A stretch of DNA of 64,000 nt from Cristatella mucedo. Lineage: Eukaryota; Bryozoa; Phylactolaemata; Cristatellidae. This document shows positions 1-29,635 of this stretch, piece by piece. Below the pieces are notes generated by a model. That model ran no database searches, was not told where the DNA came from, and saw nothing but the letters and a program-made list of their open reading frames with translations. Every line of letters begins with the position of its first letter. The stretch's first letter is position 1. A program made the position numbers and the translations under genes. The stretch lies in the NCBI GenBank assembly GCA_009760855.2, contig WPIO01000018.1, positions 1,208,501 to 1,272,500 on the forward strand, in the 5' to 3' direction.

Positions 1-768
1 GCTTCCTAACATTGCTAAAATTCGGGCTTGCTTAGACAGAGATACCACATCTAAATTGGTCCATGCATTTGTGACATCCTGTCTCTACTTCTGTAACTCA
101 CTGCTTGCTGGTCTACCGGCCTGTGCAATCGGGTGCTTATAGGTGGTGCAAAACTGTGCAGCTAGGCTTGTCTGCGGTCAGCAATGCAATTGTCTCATCA
201 CACCACTTGTTGCCGACCTGCACTCGCTCCCAGTCAAGCAGCTCATCGACTTCAAGGTTCTGTCACTTACTTTTAGGTCCCTTCATTCTTTTGACTCCAG
301 CTTACCTGTCAGATCTACAACCCCATCATGCTATGCATCGTACCACCTGCTTTTCTGAATCGAATCGTTTACGTGCACCTCGTACGAGCCTTATATGCTC
401 TACAGACCGTGCCTTTAGTTCATATGTTCCCAAAACCTGAAATTCACTTCCGACTGGCATTACGACATCCCCTAACTTGACGACATTTAAAAAGGAGCTT
501 AAAACACGCCTGTTTATGACAGCATTTAGCTGGTCCGTGTGATTCGACCTTTATTTGCCGATGCATGCTGACACTGTGCATGCTGCCACAAACCATAATT
601 GCATGCTGACCCTGTGCATGTCACCTCCTAACCATGTTATGCTTGTTGTCGTTGATCATGCTACCACTAACCATTCGATTGCGCTTCATTTGCAGCAAAT
701 GTAAAGCGTCAAAAGAGATATTGAGTTTTCTGGGGCACTGTATCAAATGTATTGTTATTACTACTATC
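1..768 (+). mobile_element. LINE-B (L2/CR1-group) 3' fragment
   Basis: Decayed C-terminal end of a LINE reverse-transcriptase ORF, running in from the left edge. Frameshifted pieces read like 'NSLLAGLPACAI' and 'LLADLHSLPVKQLIDFKVLS', matching the better copy at 49742-50575. It ends in the family 3' hairpin (about 694-745) and an ATT-rich tail. It lies in intron 1 of fucosidase copy 1. Confidence 0.8.
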
Positions 769-1311
769 TCTCTTTCTATTGTGCCACGTGTCTCTCTCTC
801 TCTCTCTCTCTGTGACTTTTGGAATCATGAGCCTCGTGAGCAGAAATCTCAGTTAGACGCTTTTCATCTAACTGTTGCAGATCCCTGTTGCATTGACAGC
901 ATATAATGTTGACAGCTTTCATAGGCTAACATTCTACCTTCAAGTTCATTTACATAAAAGAGTGACATGACGAGCTATGAACTTAGGGTGTTGTGCCACC
1001 TCAGTCCAGGAGTCTCAAAGTGGAAAATCTGTTTACAGTCTTTGCTCAAGCTGATTGATGGGATGTTGGCACTCCTTGTGGTAGCTCTCAGTATAGCCCG
1101 TGTCTATCTGCAAGTTTGTCTATTCTTATAGCCGTTTTTAAGCCACTGAGAATTTTGTGCAATCTCTCTATATATGGATGCTCATTGTGGTGCCACATGT
1201 AAATGTCCCTTATAATTCACCTGCAATTGAAGCCAGAAGTTATGCAATCTTAGTTACCTGTATGTACATATCAGGCCGCGTATTGTAAATATTAAGAAAG
1301 GTGCTTAAGTA
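769..1311. other. Intron 1 of fucosidase copy 1, unannotated stretch
   Basis: A short TC run (about 788-812) lies near the left end. I see no coding exon, RNA gene or recognisable transposon in the rest. Confidence 0.5.
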
Positions 1312-1421
1312 CACAGTGTGTGTGTGCGTGCGTGCGTGTAGGTGTGTGTGTGTGTAGGTGTGTGTGTATGAGTGTATGTGTATGAGTGTGTGTGTGTGTA
1401 TGTGTGTGTGTGTGTATGTGC
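1312..1421. repeat. (TG)n microsatellite, imperfect
   Basis: TG dinucleotide run interrupted by TGCG and TATG units. The cysteine/threonine/histidine-rich reading frames across it are artefacts of the repeat. Confidence 0.9.
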
Positions 1422-1587
1422 ATGCACGTATTTTGCATGATGGTGTGTGCGTGAGGATTACCAGTGTCACCGGGACTTAGTTGCACACATGCGCTTAACG
1501 TTTTTATTTGAAGCAGCTGCCACATCTGGCTCTCTACCGACCAATGGGTGTAAATGCATCAAGAGTCTTTATTTTGTGTTCTTTCAG

Positions 1588-19554
<17,967 letters not shown>

Positions 19555-20092
19555 AGATATGCTCAAACAGACCGAGTTTATTGTGTTTGGGGCACTCTTT
19601 GTCGCTTGCATGCTATAACCAACCTTGCCTGATGATTCCCAAGCTGAACTTGCAAGACCACAGAAATGCTGCTAGGAATGCATGCACCGAAGTTTGTTAG
19701 TATTTTGAGCACAAAACTAGTTTTGTAATACCGGCGTCTTCAACGACTAACTATTAGCCATGTTCTATATTTTCTATGTGTCACGGCCGATTTTAAATTA
19801 AACCGTAATTTTGTATCACACCTTTTATCATGCCTATCTGTATCCAAATAGGTTTCTAATCAATGTATTGTATATAGTCTTCTGTTGGTGGTTTGACCTC
19901 TTGCCTCAACGACAGCATGTTTTTTTAAATTGTGATTTGATTATGGTTGTGGTCACAGTATGGTGCTTGCCATTTTCATGTCATGAATAACGTTGACATG
20001 ACTCAGCTAGATCGTGCCTTAACTATTCCAATTGTGTTACGGCTTCTCTAGCCACGGTTGACGTAGTGACCGTTAAGTGCATCTTCAATAAA
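19555..20092 (+). other. Probable 3' UTR of fucosidase copy 1 with poly(A) signal
   Basis: An AATAAA hexamer lies at 20087-20092 inside a CAATA(A)n stretch, about 530 bp after the stop. The A-run is genomic, so the hexamer is suggestive only. No other feature is seen in between. Confidence 0.5.
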
Positions 20093-20229
20093 AAAAAAAA
20101 AAAAATTAGAATCCTTTTGGCAGTATCGAATGCCTACTGCTTGAGGACGTGGCTCCCAGCCATCGAAGTCTGTGCAGCATCTATAATCACTCCATGGATT
20201 CAGCAATGTTGAGAGTATTTAGTTAGCTT

Positions 20230-21967
20230 CTCAGAAATGCTGCTTATGCTGCTCTCAGCTAGCTCTGCTGGTAAGCCGGGATAAGTTTGACAGTATTGAT
20301 CCCCAAGTCCTTCTTGAGCATGTAGCAACTTGCCAGGATATGGCTTCTACTGCACTGCAATGGTTAAGATACTAGTATCTCCGGAGACTTCAGAGCCCGG
20401 ACGCCAACGGGCACCGATAATCTGGGGAGCCTGTAAGGTATGGGACACAGCAGGGTTGTGTGCTTGCTGCTTTTCTTTTTCACCATTGGCACTATCCTGT
20501 TGTCAATGTATATATCCTGTTGTCAATGTATATATCCTGTTGTCAATGTATATATCCTGTTGTCAATGTAATTGCTGAGCACAATCTTCATTATAAAGTG
20601 GATAACATAGCCGTGCCTGAATTTGGATCGTTCCTTGCTTTCCAGCAGGACGAACTCCCTTAACTCCCTTCGAGCACTCATCGCCGACACTCGAGCTTAG
20701 ATGTCAGCAAATCGTCTCTAATTGTATGACGATAAAGTAAACTTAATAATTGTGCGCAAGCCAATTTTTACTCGGAAATTTCAAAGCCTAACTCGGAATA
20801 TGTTCATCAGGTATATATTGTGTAACGTCTGAATGCGAGTTCGATGTTAAGTTTCACAGTAACCTTTCACTAACTAGATCAGCACATCAGTTCTAAAGTC
20901 AAGTTCTACAGCCTATTTCAGCTACATAGCATTGCAAAAATTCGGGCTAGCTTGCATAAGGATAAGGACCACATAAGGATAAGGATACCACAGCCAAGTT
21001 GGTCATCCAGTCAAGATTTCTGCAAGTCGCTACTCACAGGTTTTCATGCCTATGTAGTTCTTGCGTGTAAAGCCAAAGCTCTATGGTTGCTGCATAACTC
21101 AGCAGCTAGATTTGTATATCATGAACTTTGCAGCTGTCACATTACGTATGGCACTTCTCAATGTCCAACGGCTTCCCATCGATGAGCCTATCGATTTCAA
21201 GCTTCTGTCAATCCATTTTAAGTCCCTTTACTGTATTGCTCCGGCCTCTATATCTGAAATACCTTCTTATCAGGCTTCCCATTGTACCACCAGTTCTTCT
21301 GGCTTGGGCTTGCTTAGACAGGGATGCCACTTCTAAATTGGCCCATGCGTTTGTGACCTCCGTCTTGACTTCTGTAATTCACTGCTCGCTGGCCTACCGG
21401 CCTGTGCACTCAGGTGCTTACAGCTGGTGCAAAACTGCATCTCGGTTCGTCTGCCGTGAGCGCCACACTTGCCACATCACACCACTTCTCGCCGACCTGC
21501 ACTAGCTCACAGTCAAGCCACGCATCGACTTTTTTGTCGCTCACTTTCAGGTCCCTTCATTTTTTAGCTCCAGCCTATCTATCAGATCTACTTACTGCTC
21601 CACCAGGCTAAGCATCGTACCACCCGCTTTTTGGAATCCAACTGTTAACCTATACCTCGTACAAACCTCAAATTTTTTGGAGACCATACGTTTAGTTCGC
21701 ATGTGCCCAAAGCCTGGAACTCACTCACGACTTGCATCACATCTCTTTACTTGACCACATTTATAAAGAAGTGATAACACTCCTATTTATCACAGCATTT
21801 AGTGGGTCCATGTGTTTCGTCCTTTACGTGCTTATGCTTGCTGATACTGTGCATGCTGCAACTAGGCGTTTGATCGTGCTTCCGTAGCAGCAAATGTAAA
21901 GTGCCTAGAAAAAGATTGTGTACTCTGAGGGTGCGAGCCATATCAAATGTATTATTATTGTTATTAG
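20230..21967 (+). mobile_element. LINE-B copy, heavily decayed
   Basis: Pieces of the RT appear in order. DSIDPQVLLEHVA (motif 3 region) is near 20290 and SLRALIADTRA near 20660. C-terminal fragments span 20930-21300, and a second overlapping C-terminal fragment covers 21300-21780. A degraded hairpin and ATT tail end it at about 21967. The repeated C-terminal stretch suggests two overlapping insertions. Confidence 0.75.
20493..20570. repeat. 20-bp tandem repeat, about 4 copies
   Basis: Unit TATCCTGTTGTCAATGTATA repeated with no visible change, embedded in the LINE-B relic. Confidence 0.95.
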
Positions 21968-22446
21968 AGTTACCATTTTACCTAGTAGTGGGCTCATCAC
22001 CTTGGCCAGTTGGCACTTTTCTTTCAGAGCAGGATTGGAGTTCTTTTTAATTTTGACGGCTGCGAACTAGTGTAATAATAACTAAATTATAAAATTGAAT
22101 TGGTGTTTATTTAAACAGACATGAGCTTGCCATCATAGTTTGCCGACGACTGCCGAAGGTGACCACACTTTCTCTTATAGCCTTCTCTTGGGCTTTCGGA
22201 TCCAGCCTCAGCCAAAGATTGGAAAGTTTAGCCAGACGCTCGCAGGAGCTTATAGCCGACTAGAGCGAAGAATCAAATACTGGCGACGGATGTTTGGTTT
22301 TTGCTTTTTCGTAGCAGATGGCGTACTTGTCACTTCAAAGCATGACACCACGTCTGCAATCTAAAAAAAAGTCTGTTTTTATACTGCCTTAAACATCCAC
22401 CTGCCCAAGCAAGCACTGTGAGCTTCGACATTTCTCAATGATAAAA
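21968..22446. other. Unannotated intergenic
   Basis: Nothing recognised. Confidence 0.4.
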
Positions 22447-22520
22447 ATAATAACCATTCATTCATACAGCGCCGACAGAGAACTTGATCTCTTTTTATAC
22501 TCTTTACAAGCCTGCACGGC
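22447..22520 (-). mobile_element. L2-type hairpin tail fragment
   Basis: ATTCATTCATACAGCGCC, then the GAGAACTTGATCTC core and CTTTACAAG, inverted. It could come from LINE-B or SINE-1. Confidence 0.65.
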
Positions 22521-23511
22521 GAGACGTAATCGACGGCTTGTTGGCCATTATTCGTACCGGCGACTGCCATCACTACCCGCCTCAAAATGTGTTTCCTATT
22601 GCTAGCACTCTTCGTACGCCAAAACGGGGTCTAAAATCTCGCTGGTCATGTCGTCTCTTTCTTTCAAAGCAATGCCAAGGCTTTTCATTAAGCCCGACTG
22701 TGGAAACCCAACGTAAACGCATCTTTATTCAGGCAACGCGAGATGGAAGGTAAGCTTGCGAGCTTTAGCTGCTTTATGAATGCGTGAATTCTGACAATTG
22801 TAGCAAAAACGAATGAATGAAGAGGCAGCCATTAGCATCAATCACGACAACTTGAATAGGAATCAAGTAGAAAATCCTACCTGTGTCTGACTACGTTATT
22901 TGTCAATTTTGTCAAACCTCAATTCCCTAACGAGAAGTCTCCCGTAAATTCATTTTGAATACTGCTGTCACAAAGAAACCATTCTCCTCAAATAAAACAA
23001 TGAACCGAGGTGCCGGTTTCCAAAAGTTGTGGTGAATTTTCTCAGGAAAACAGATTTCCACGACTGCAGCTACTTCGAATCAAGCGTCTATTGTTCTTAT
23101 TCATATCTCTCTCTTTTGAGCCCACGAGTGCTCACGCTGATCGTGTGGCTGCATACAGCCCAGACTATCTTAAAATTCTTGAACACTAGTATCAGAAAAC
23201 CGCTCCCGCGTATCCTAAGTTACTAGTGACAGACAAGTATTAGTAAGTAGCAGATAAGTATGCAGACAAGTATGCGCACAAGTATTTGTTGAAAATTGTC
23301 ATCGACTCAAGCATTGCCAGCGACTACAGACTTCAGCATCCACCAAATCAATATCGTGATAGAGCCACTCACCGAAGTTCAAAATAAAGGAGCCAGCAAT
23401 GTCAACGACAAAACATCCAAAATGATGCATACATTAAAGATTTACGAGGTAACTTTGGCAGCAGAAGAATGCCCTACAGCACCAGTGTTCACTTAACGTC
23501 TTCTTAAGAGA
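22521..23511. other. Unannotated intergenic
   Basis: Open frames of 65-89 codons without recognisable domains. Confidence 0.4.
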
Positions 23512-23610
23512 CAGAAACTTATCTTAGCCGGCCTCCTAATCTTGGACAGGGATCAAACGTGATGGCTGGCGGCGGCAGCGGTTTGCTGAATACAGCTTCT
23601 CAACGGCAAG
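23512..23610 (-). mobile_element. LINE-A short fragment
   Basis: CTAATCTTGGACAGGGATC and GTGATGGCTGGCGG parallel 16168-16215 of the intact LINE-A copy. Confidence 0.65.
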
Positions 23611-24214
23611 CAGTCAAGGAAGAGGAATTCTAAATTATGAGAACAAAGGCAGGAAGACTTGCTAGTAGATAATTACATAATTCTTGATCGGAGGTTACTA
23701 ATGCATGAGTCAGCTTGATAGATGTGCGTATCCATTCACTAAAAACAGAAGTGCTTTATATCCACAATCACATTGTCCAAGAGGAGCTAGTTGCATTTCT
23801 GCTGTCAGAGACTTGAACGATGCCTTATTCTGGTGGGTGTTTGCATATCTGAGACATTTCAACCTGGGTTTTTATGATTTAAGCTCTGACGTGGCGGTTG
23901 GCAGGGTTACTGCATTATTCGTGAATTAATTGGATGTAACGCTTGCAGTTTTTCTCACGGGCCGTCGTTTGAGTCAATTGATATAAGATTCCCATCAAAG
24001 ACTACGCCTCTTGCAGTTGTGATCTGCAAACCTCCTTCTGGCTCTCTTACCTTGTTTATGGAAGGGTTTTGGAGTTCCTTTACGAAAATATTCGTGTGTG
24101 ACAGGTCGCTTTTGATTGCTAGAGACTAATATACACGTTGAGAGCCCTAGCAACTGCTGGGTCCGTTTACTGTTTGACTGTCTGCTGAACCTCGGTTTGA
24201 TGTAGCACATTTAC
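23611..24214. other. Unannotated intergenic
   Basis: Nothing recognised. Confidence 0.4.
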
Positions 24215-24950
24215 CCTAAAACTCAGGTCGGCGGCAATATTCTAGATCTCGTTATCTCTAAAGAGGACTGCCACACTGACTACGTTGTGGACCTGATGAC
24301 CATCTCGGATATTTGCTCAATCTTTTCTTACAGCTCCTGTTCGCTTGCAGGTACGGGGTAACTTCGGGTTTGACCAACGGGGACACTTTAAAAAGCAATG
24401 ATCCTAAGAAACTTTTGAAATCTGTTTGTGATGCAGGTCTACTCGATCTGCACCCGCACTAGGCTGACAGCATCCATACCTTCACTGGTGCAGTGAACAT
24501 CACACGTTGTAGTGCCCTCGAAGAGTATGCTTTCCTATATTTTGTCCGTGTAAAGAGTTAAGGAGATTCTTTAATATTTACTGAAAAACTTCAAAAGTAC
24601 ACGGTGTTAAGCACTGGGTCGAACTTCGCTTCAAGAAATCTGAAGGGTCTGACGGCAATCTTACCAGTAACCTGTGCAGTCTCACCGCAGGGTCCGCTGT
24701 CTTTGCAGTTCTCCACTTATACTGAAAATCTGGGATAGTGATTTTGGCCTCCGGAATTGGCTTTCAATTCTGTGCTGACAATATCCGGCAGGGTTTGTCG
24801 TTTAAGCAGTCAGAATCCGCTTCAGCGACTGATAAAGTGAATGCTTGCATTGCAGAAATTCGTTCCGGGACGTCGGCCAATTTCGTTAAACTGAACGACG
24901 ATAAAACCTAGCTGGTACTCGTAGGACACCTCAAGCTTGCGGCTGAACTA
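24215..24950 (+). mobile_element. LINE-A copy, left part (interrupted)
   Basis: Starts in the end of the endonuclease (TQVGGNILDLVISKEDCHTD) and continues through decayed RT (CADNIRQGLSFKQSESA; ANFVKLNDDKT). It stops abruptly at 24950 and resumes at about 25418. Confidence 0.82.
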
Positions 24951-25417
24951 ATGTAATGTATCTCAGACTGTAACTCCATAAAGTAAAAAAGACCATGTGG
25001 ATGTTACGCAGGAGAGTTTTGTACAGTACACTCGCAGCCTAAACGGCTTTCGGTACGCATTCGCTAGCCAACGGACTCAATCTCACGCAACAAAGAAAAC
25101 ATGGGAAGCATAGCAGAGTCGGGAGAGCACTTGAGGTAGTGAGCAGCATGGAAGTAGCAGCTCAGCACCGCTGAAAATGATGAGCAATAGTCTGCAGTAG
25201 GAGAGTAGTTGTCGTTGGTTAGGAATTGTGAAAGTGAGTTCCACAGTCTAGGACCTGCAGAGCTAAGCCTTCTGTTGCCAACAGTCTTTAAGTGGAGGAA
25301 TGGAATAGCTAATTTATTGTCCATACAGGATCTGAGGGCACGAGGAGCTGAAACTGGTACAGCAGTTCAGCTAAGTATGGAGAAGCCAAACGTGGCGGGC
25401 TTTGTGGGTCAGCTAGA
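24951..25417 (-). mobile_element. LINE-A 3' fragment inserted in an opposite LINE-A
   Basis: The tail side, ATGTAATGTATCTC, abuts 24950, followed by the 3' UTR. Then comes an open 86-codon stretch of the RT C-terminus (minus strand 25324-25064, KTVGNRRLSSAGPRLWNSLS). The host LINE-A continues on the other side. Confidence 0.85.
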
Positions 25418-26235
25418 AGACTGCTCTTCTTACAAGTGATACTGTTTGGCAACCGTCACTATGTGCTCGGGATTTAGATGCCGTCTTTGAAGAACTGATG
25501 TAATTTTGAAAGTTTCACTTAAGACGACTGCCTCCATTGCGTCACGTCACGAGCCGTCACGCCCGATTCCTAGCCAAGATTAGAGACTGTCTACAGCTGT
25601 GGCTTGCTAAGTATTCAACTAGGTCTTTGGTATATCCTAGGCTGAATTATTGCCACTATATTTTGGCCGGTCTCACGAAAAAAGCCCTTGGGCCAATCCA
25701 GCTGGTAATGAATATGGTTGCAAGGCTAGTTAAAAATTCCAGAGGTTCAGCAGCCTGTCTTCTTTGCTGAAGGAGCTGCGATGGCTTCCGGTTGATCAAT
25801 GGATACAGAGCAAAGTCTTTACGCTAACCAAAGAGGCCTGCCACGGCTTGTCTTCTTCATATTTAAATGAGCTGCTGCACCAGTTTAAGCCTCCCAGTGC
25901 CGTCAGGTCTTCTTGGCGACAGAAACCTTTGCTCATCAGGTCCAAGACTTCGGAACAAACTTTCACAGTTCCTATGCGACAACTTCTTCTCATCTGCTGC
26001 CAACCGCGGCACATCCTTTCAGCCATACCGTAGTGCCACTGCCATGCTACTAAAGTCCTCGAATGGCCACCTGACTCATTCTCTTTGTTGCGTGATTTTA
26101 AGTCAGTTGGCAACCACGTGCGAACCGAAAGCCACTTAGGCTATGAGCTGGCTTTATATATCTCTCCTGCGAAACACTCACCTAGCCTCTGTGGCTTTGA
26201 GGAGTTACAAAGAAGGTGCACTACAACATTTACAG
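25418..26235 (+). mobile_element. LINE-A copy, right part
   Basis: Continues the element at 24215: LLKELRWLPVDQWIQSKVFT at 25762, then C-terminal and 3'-UTR sequence with stops. It ends near a degraded tail (GGAGTTACAAAG). Confidence 0.82.
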
Positions 26236-26249
26236 ATACATTGGTCCAA

Positions 26250-26640
26250 ATTTAAAGAGGCAATGCAGCGGATTCCAGCGATTTAAATGACATGTAAAGC
26301 TACGTAGCGTTGTCATAGATGGGTAGAAGCCGATGCCGAAGTCGGCATCGGTTTTCCTAGAGGCTCTGAATAAATTGAGCACAACAAACGGTAACGAAGA
26401 GATCCATTTCGAACTCATCGGGAGATTGATCTGCTGAAGGTGAGTTGACTGCCAAACGGCATGGGTAGAATGTAATCGGAAAAGTATATTTTTAACCACG
26501 CCATGGCCTCATCGGCCTGATTGGTCGTACTTTGTCATGGTCAATATGGTAGAATGCTGCGGCTAGATCGAGCAAAGCCAGGGAAGGACAAGCCTTCTAG
26601 TCACGATAAAGGCTGAAACCGCTTGTTTTGAAGAATGGGG
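26250..26640 (-). mobile_element. LINE-A RT fragment, decayed
   Basis: GCAGCGGATTCCAGCGATTT and later ATGGTCAATATGGTAGAATG parallel the minus-strand LINE-A ORF near 16455 and 16750. Confidence 0.65.
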
Positions 26641-27614
26641 TTGGCTGGTTGGTACCGTTTGAATGTACCGAAATGCGTGCGTGCAACGACAGAATCAGAA
26701 TCTGAGTTTTCAATAACAGTGATAAGTCGTGCTTACGGATATAAGCAAAAATTGAATTTTTAGTATTTCATAAATATTGGATGCAGGAAAATTATAATTG
26801 CATTCACAGATATTCGATATCATAACAGTTTTTGACAATTATGAGTAAACAGTTGATCCTCATATCTTTTCGATTCTGCACGGTCAGGCTGCAAATTGTT
26901 GATAAGGCCCATCCATTATCTAAGCCCGAAGATAACGAAACTTTTACCATGTAAAGGACCTTAAAAATAAGCATGTCAACATTTTTTTGCTTTTCAAGTC
27001 AATCAATATTACCAAAATATGTGCAGCTCCACGACCATGATCAGTGAGTGCTACTAGACGATAGCTAAGTGTTGAATCTATGCCATGCAATTACTGGCAC
27101 AATCCTAGTTAGTGCAGCTGAAAATATTAAGACCGATGTAATCCCATCACACTGCAAAGAAATGCCCTGGTGGCAGATTTCTATGGCTAATAACTACGAT
27201 CCCATCGCAGTCGGAGCTTGGGTGCGATTCAACCCAGTCGCCGCCTAATGTTCACATGCCAGGAACATCTACCGTGGGTATCGGCTGATTTACTCTGTGC
27301 ACCGGCCACTTATGGCCGAACAATTGATGCTCGGATCATTCGATCCCATGATCGCGCGCTCAATACTTTCTGCCAGCCCACCGGCCTATGAAGACGTCAC
27401 GAGCTCCTGTCTTTCTTCTCAAATGGGAGCCGACCAGACGCTAGCTGCGGTCCAACACCTACCTTTACGTAACACCACTGTAACGCCGAAGGCTCGGCGG
27501 AGTAGGCTTGACCTGCAGCTTACCTAGCGGCGTAACCTAGCGCCTAATGCCGTTCGATGCGCGCCTACGCGAAATAAGCTGGCCGCCACGAAACGAGCGT
27601 TTCTGGCGCCGAAC
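26641..27614. other. Unannotated intergenic; right half may be LTR-element interior
   Basis: 26641-27170 is AT-rich with nothing recognised. 27170-27614 is GC-richer. If the LTR call next to it is right, this would be the start of the element's internal region on the minus strand, but no gag or pol reading frame is seen. Confidence 0.35.
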
Positions 27615-28267
27615 TGCTTACCGTTACTAAAGGGGGTCGTGAGTCCGCGGCGTGAATTGGAAAGCGAGGCACACAAGTTGGGGATTTTATTGAGCTTTAT
27701 TCGCAAGCGCACAAAGTCGCTGCGCGCCTAGCTCAGTTTTATCTCCACACTCCTCGCACGCTTTCAACAGCACTAACACTATTGCGGAGGAAATACGTCT
27801 CCACACTGAGGCTACTTACGTCTATAGTGAGGAATGACCCAAATAGGCGGAACCCGAACCGGACCCTAAACCCTAACCGGAGAATTAGGACTCCGTTTCC
27901 ACCTTGCGGCAGGAATACCCGCGCATACCAACCACATCTAGCTCGCAACGGCAACTCCTTATGCCAAGACCACGTGCAAGCGCGCACGCACAAAACACAA
28001 AAGAAACACAAAATGCCAGCTCGGGCGCGATACGACCGTATTCGCTGGAGTCCACCGAATCCTCCTAGTGCTGTCTCGTCCTGTCCCGTCAGTCGCCGGC
28101 GAACAGCCCACCCTCCTCCCTCGCTTTCAGAGAAACGAGTCCGACGGCGTCGTAGCGCGGAGCAGGACAAAAGATAAAAGACCAAGAGATCTAGAGCGAG
28201 CGTCGCTCGACTCTTTAATACTTAGCTGAGACAATGGGGCAAGAGCTTAGTGGTATTGGGCCCGACA
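27615..28267 (-). mobile_element. Candidate LTR of a retrovirus-like element
   Basis: On the minus strand the segment starts TGTCGGGCCC and ends ...CA. Two AATAAA signals lie about 70-85 bp before the end, and a GGCGCCAGAA motif resembling a tRNA primer-binding site lies 3-4 bases beyond it. That is the layout expected of LTR plus primer site. No second LTR, target duplication or gag/pol is visible in the window. The open frames of 131 and 148 codons inside it match no protein I know. Confidence 0.4.
27864..27878. repeat. Telomere-like CCCTAAACCCTAACC
   Basis: Two and a half imperfect CCCTAA units. Too short to call an interstitial telomere. Confidence 0.3.
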
Positions 28268-29210
28268 CCATGGCCCATTAAGGTAAGGAGTTAATACCGT
28301 CACTAGGCCACTGGAAGGGCACCTCTGTCCAGCTTGAATCGCGAACGAGTTCCAGACGATTCTTTTAGGACAGAGTGATGGCGGAGGTTGACAGGCCAGC
28401 CAACACCAATCAGCAGCTCCCGCGGGTATCGGACCAATTCTAAAGGCCGAATCGCCACCGCTGGTCTCAGAGCTTCCTGGTTTGCTCGTAAGCTCTTGCT
28501 CTCTAACCGCACTGACGCTCCTCTCTGGCTCACTGCTCCAGGACAAAGGAGTTCTTGCCCGCCGCCGGACAGCTCTTGTTCGCGCTAAAATTCAGCCAAG
28601 GCCAGCAAGGCGCTACACCACTAGCTCATTTGTGTTAACACAGCCGATGCCGTACAACCCGCCCGAGGGGTTTCATCTCTCTTTTCGTTGTGACGCCTAG
28701 CACGCTCCCCACGGTCAGCACGACTGTGATATTCATGACTTGAGCTTGCATTCCTGCTGCCGTTGTCCTACTGATTTGCAAGCAGCAAATACAATTCAAC
28801 GCACGCGACAGACATTCCAATATGTTACGAAAATGCGTGCCCAGCTTATCAAACATTCTATGATCCTCGATCAGACAGCTGATTCTGCTAATGCTGCCAC
28901 TCCTGAAGTTAGCAGGCCCTAGCTCAGGAAGAGGGACCGCGAGATTTCCGAGCCGGAGAACACGTCGCAGATGCCAAGTCATTGTGCGACCCATACGTTG
29001 CTTGCGTAAAATACTCAGGTCCGCATGACTGGCTACAAGTACGCTGCATTTTGCTGACGAAAGCGTCCACGCCAGGTAGCACCCATTTTTACGGTGGAGC
29101 CACGGCTGTCGAACAGCCCATGCTAGATAGGAAGGGCTGGTTGCGTAACTGCAAGTGCTGACGGCGAGCGCTTTGTAACCTTGACCTTCCTCTGCGGCCT
29201 GGACGTTTAC
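28268..29210. other. GC-rich sequence upstream of fucosidase copy 2
   Basis: CpG-containing and without recognisable exons. It probably includes the distal promoter region of copy 2. No TATA box is evident near the start codon. Confidence 0.4.
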
Positions 29211-29220
29211 GTCACGTGAG
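29211..29220 (+). promoter_or_regulatory. CLEAR-like E-box GTCACGTGAG
   Basis: Differs from the lysosomal-gene CLEAR consensus GTCACGTGAC, bound by TFEB-family bHLH-zip factors, at the last base only. It lies 62 bp upstream of the copy 2 ATG, where core-promoter CLEAR sites usually lie. Its use here is inferred. Confidence 0.55.
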
Positions 29221-29282
29221 TGGCGGTGGTCACATGCTGTAGCGAACGACTCATTCCTTATGCAAAGACGCTGTCGAGCACC

Positions 29283-29635
29283 ATGGCGGTGTCCTCGGCG
29301 GCGCGGTTGTTTCTTTGTGCCTGCCTACTGATCTTCGTTGGCTATGCATCTTCTCAATACACTCCAGACTGGAAATCCATTGACTCGCGTCCTCTTCCGG
29401 GTTGGTACGACCAAGCCAAGTTCGGCATTTTTATTCACTGGGGCGTCTTCTCAGTTCCGAGCTTCGGCAACGAGTGGTTCTGGTACAACTGGAAAAGTGG
29501 CAATCCGGATACGGTGGCATTCATGAAGAAAAACTACCCGCCCGGCTTTACATATGCGGACTTCGGGCCGCAGTTTACCGCAGAATTCTACGATCCGGCC
29601 GCTTGGGCAGACATATTTCAAGCGTCTGGCGCCCG
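29283..29635 (+). CDS. Fucosidase copy 2, exon 1 (signal peptide and N-terminal barrel)
   Basis: 353 bp. Signal peptide about residues 1-24, then [19 protein letters not shown] and [18 protein letters not shown], ending DIFQASGA plus the first two bases of an Arg codon. The donor is GTAGGA. FIHWG carries a conserved His of the GH29 active site. Confidence 0.95.

Noticed and set aside
27864-27878. Interstitial telomere sequence
   Set aside because: Only about 2.5 imperfect CCCTAA units; expected by chance in a 64-kb window.
27739-28185. Overlapping 148- and 131-codon frames as a gene
   Set aside because: Both strands are open because of GC-rich composition. There is no known domain and no splice context, and the segment looks like an LTR.
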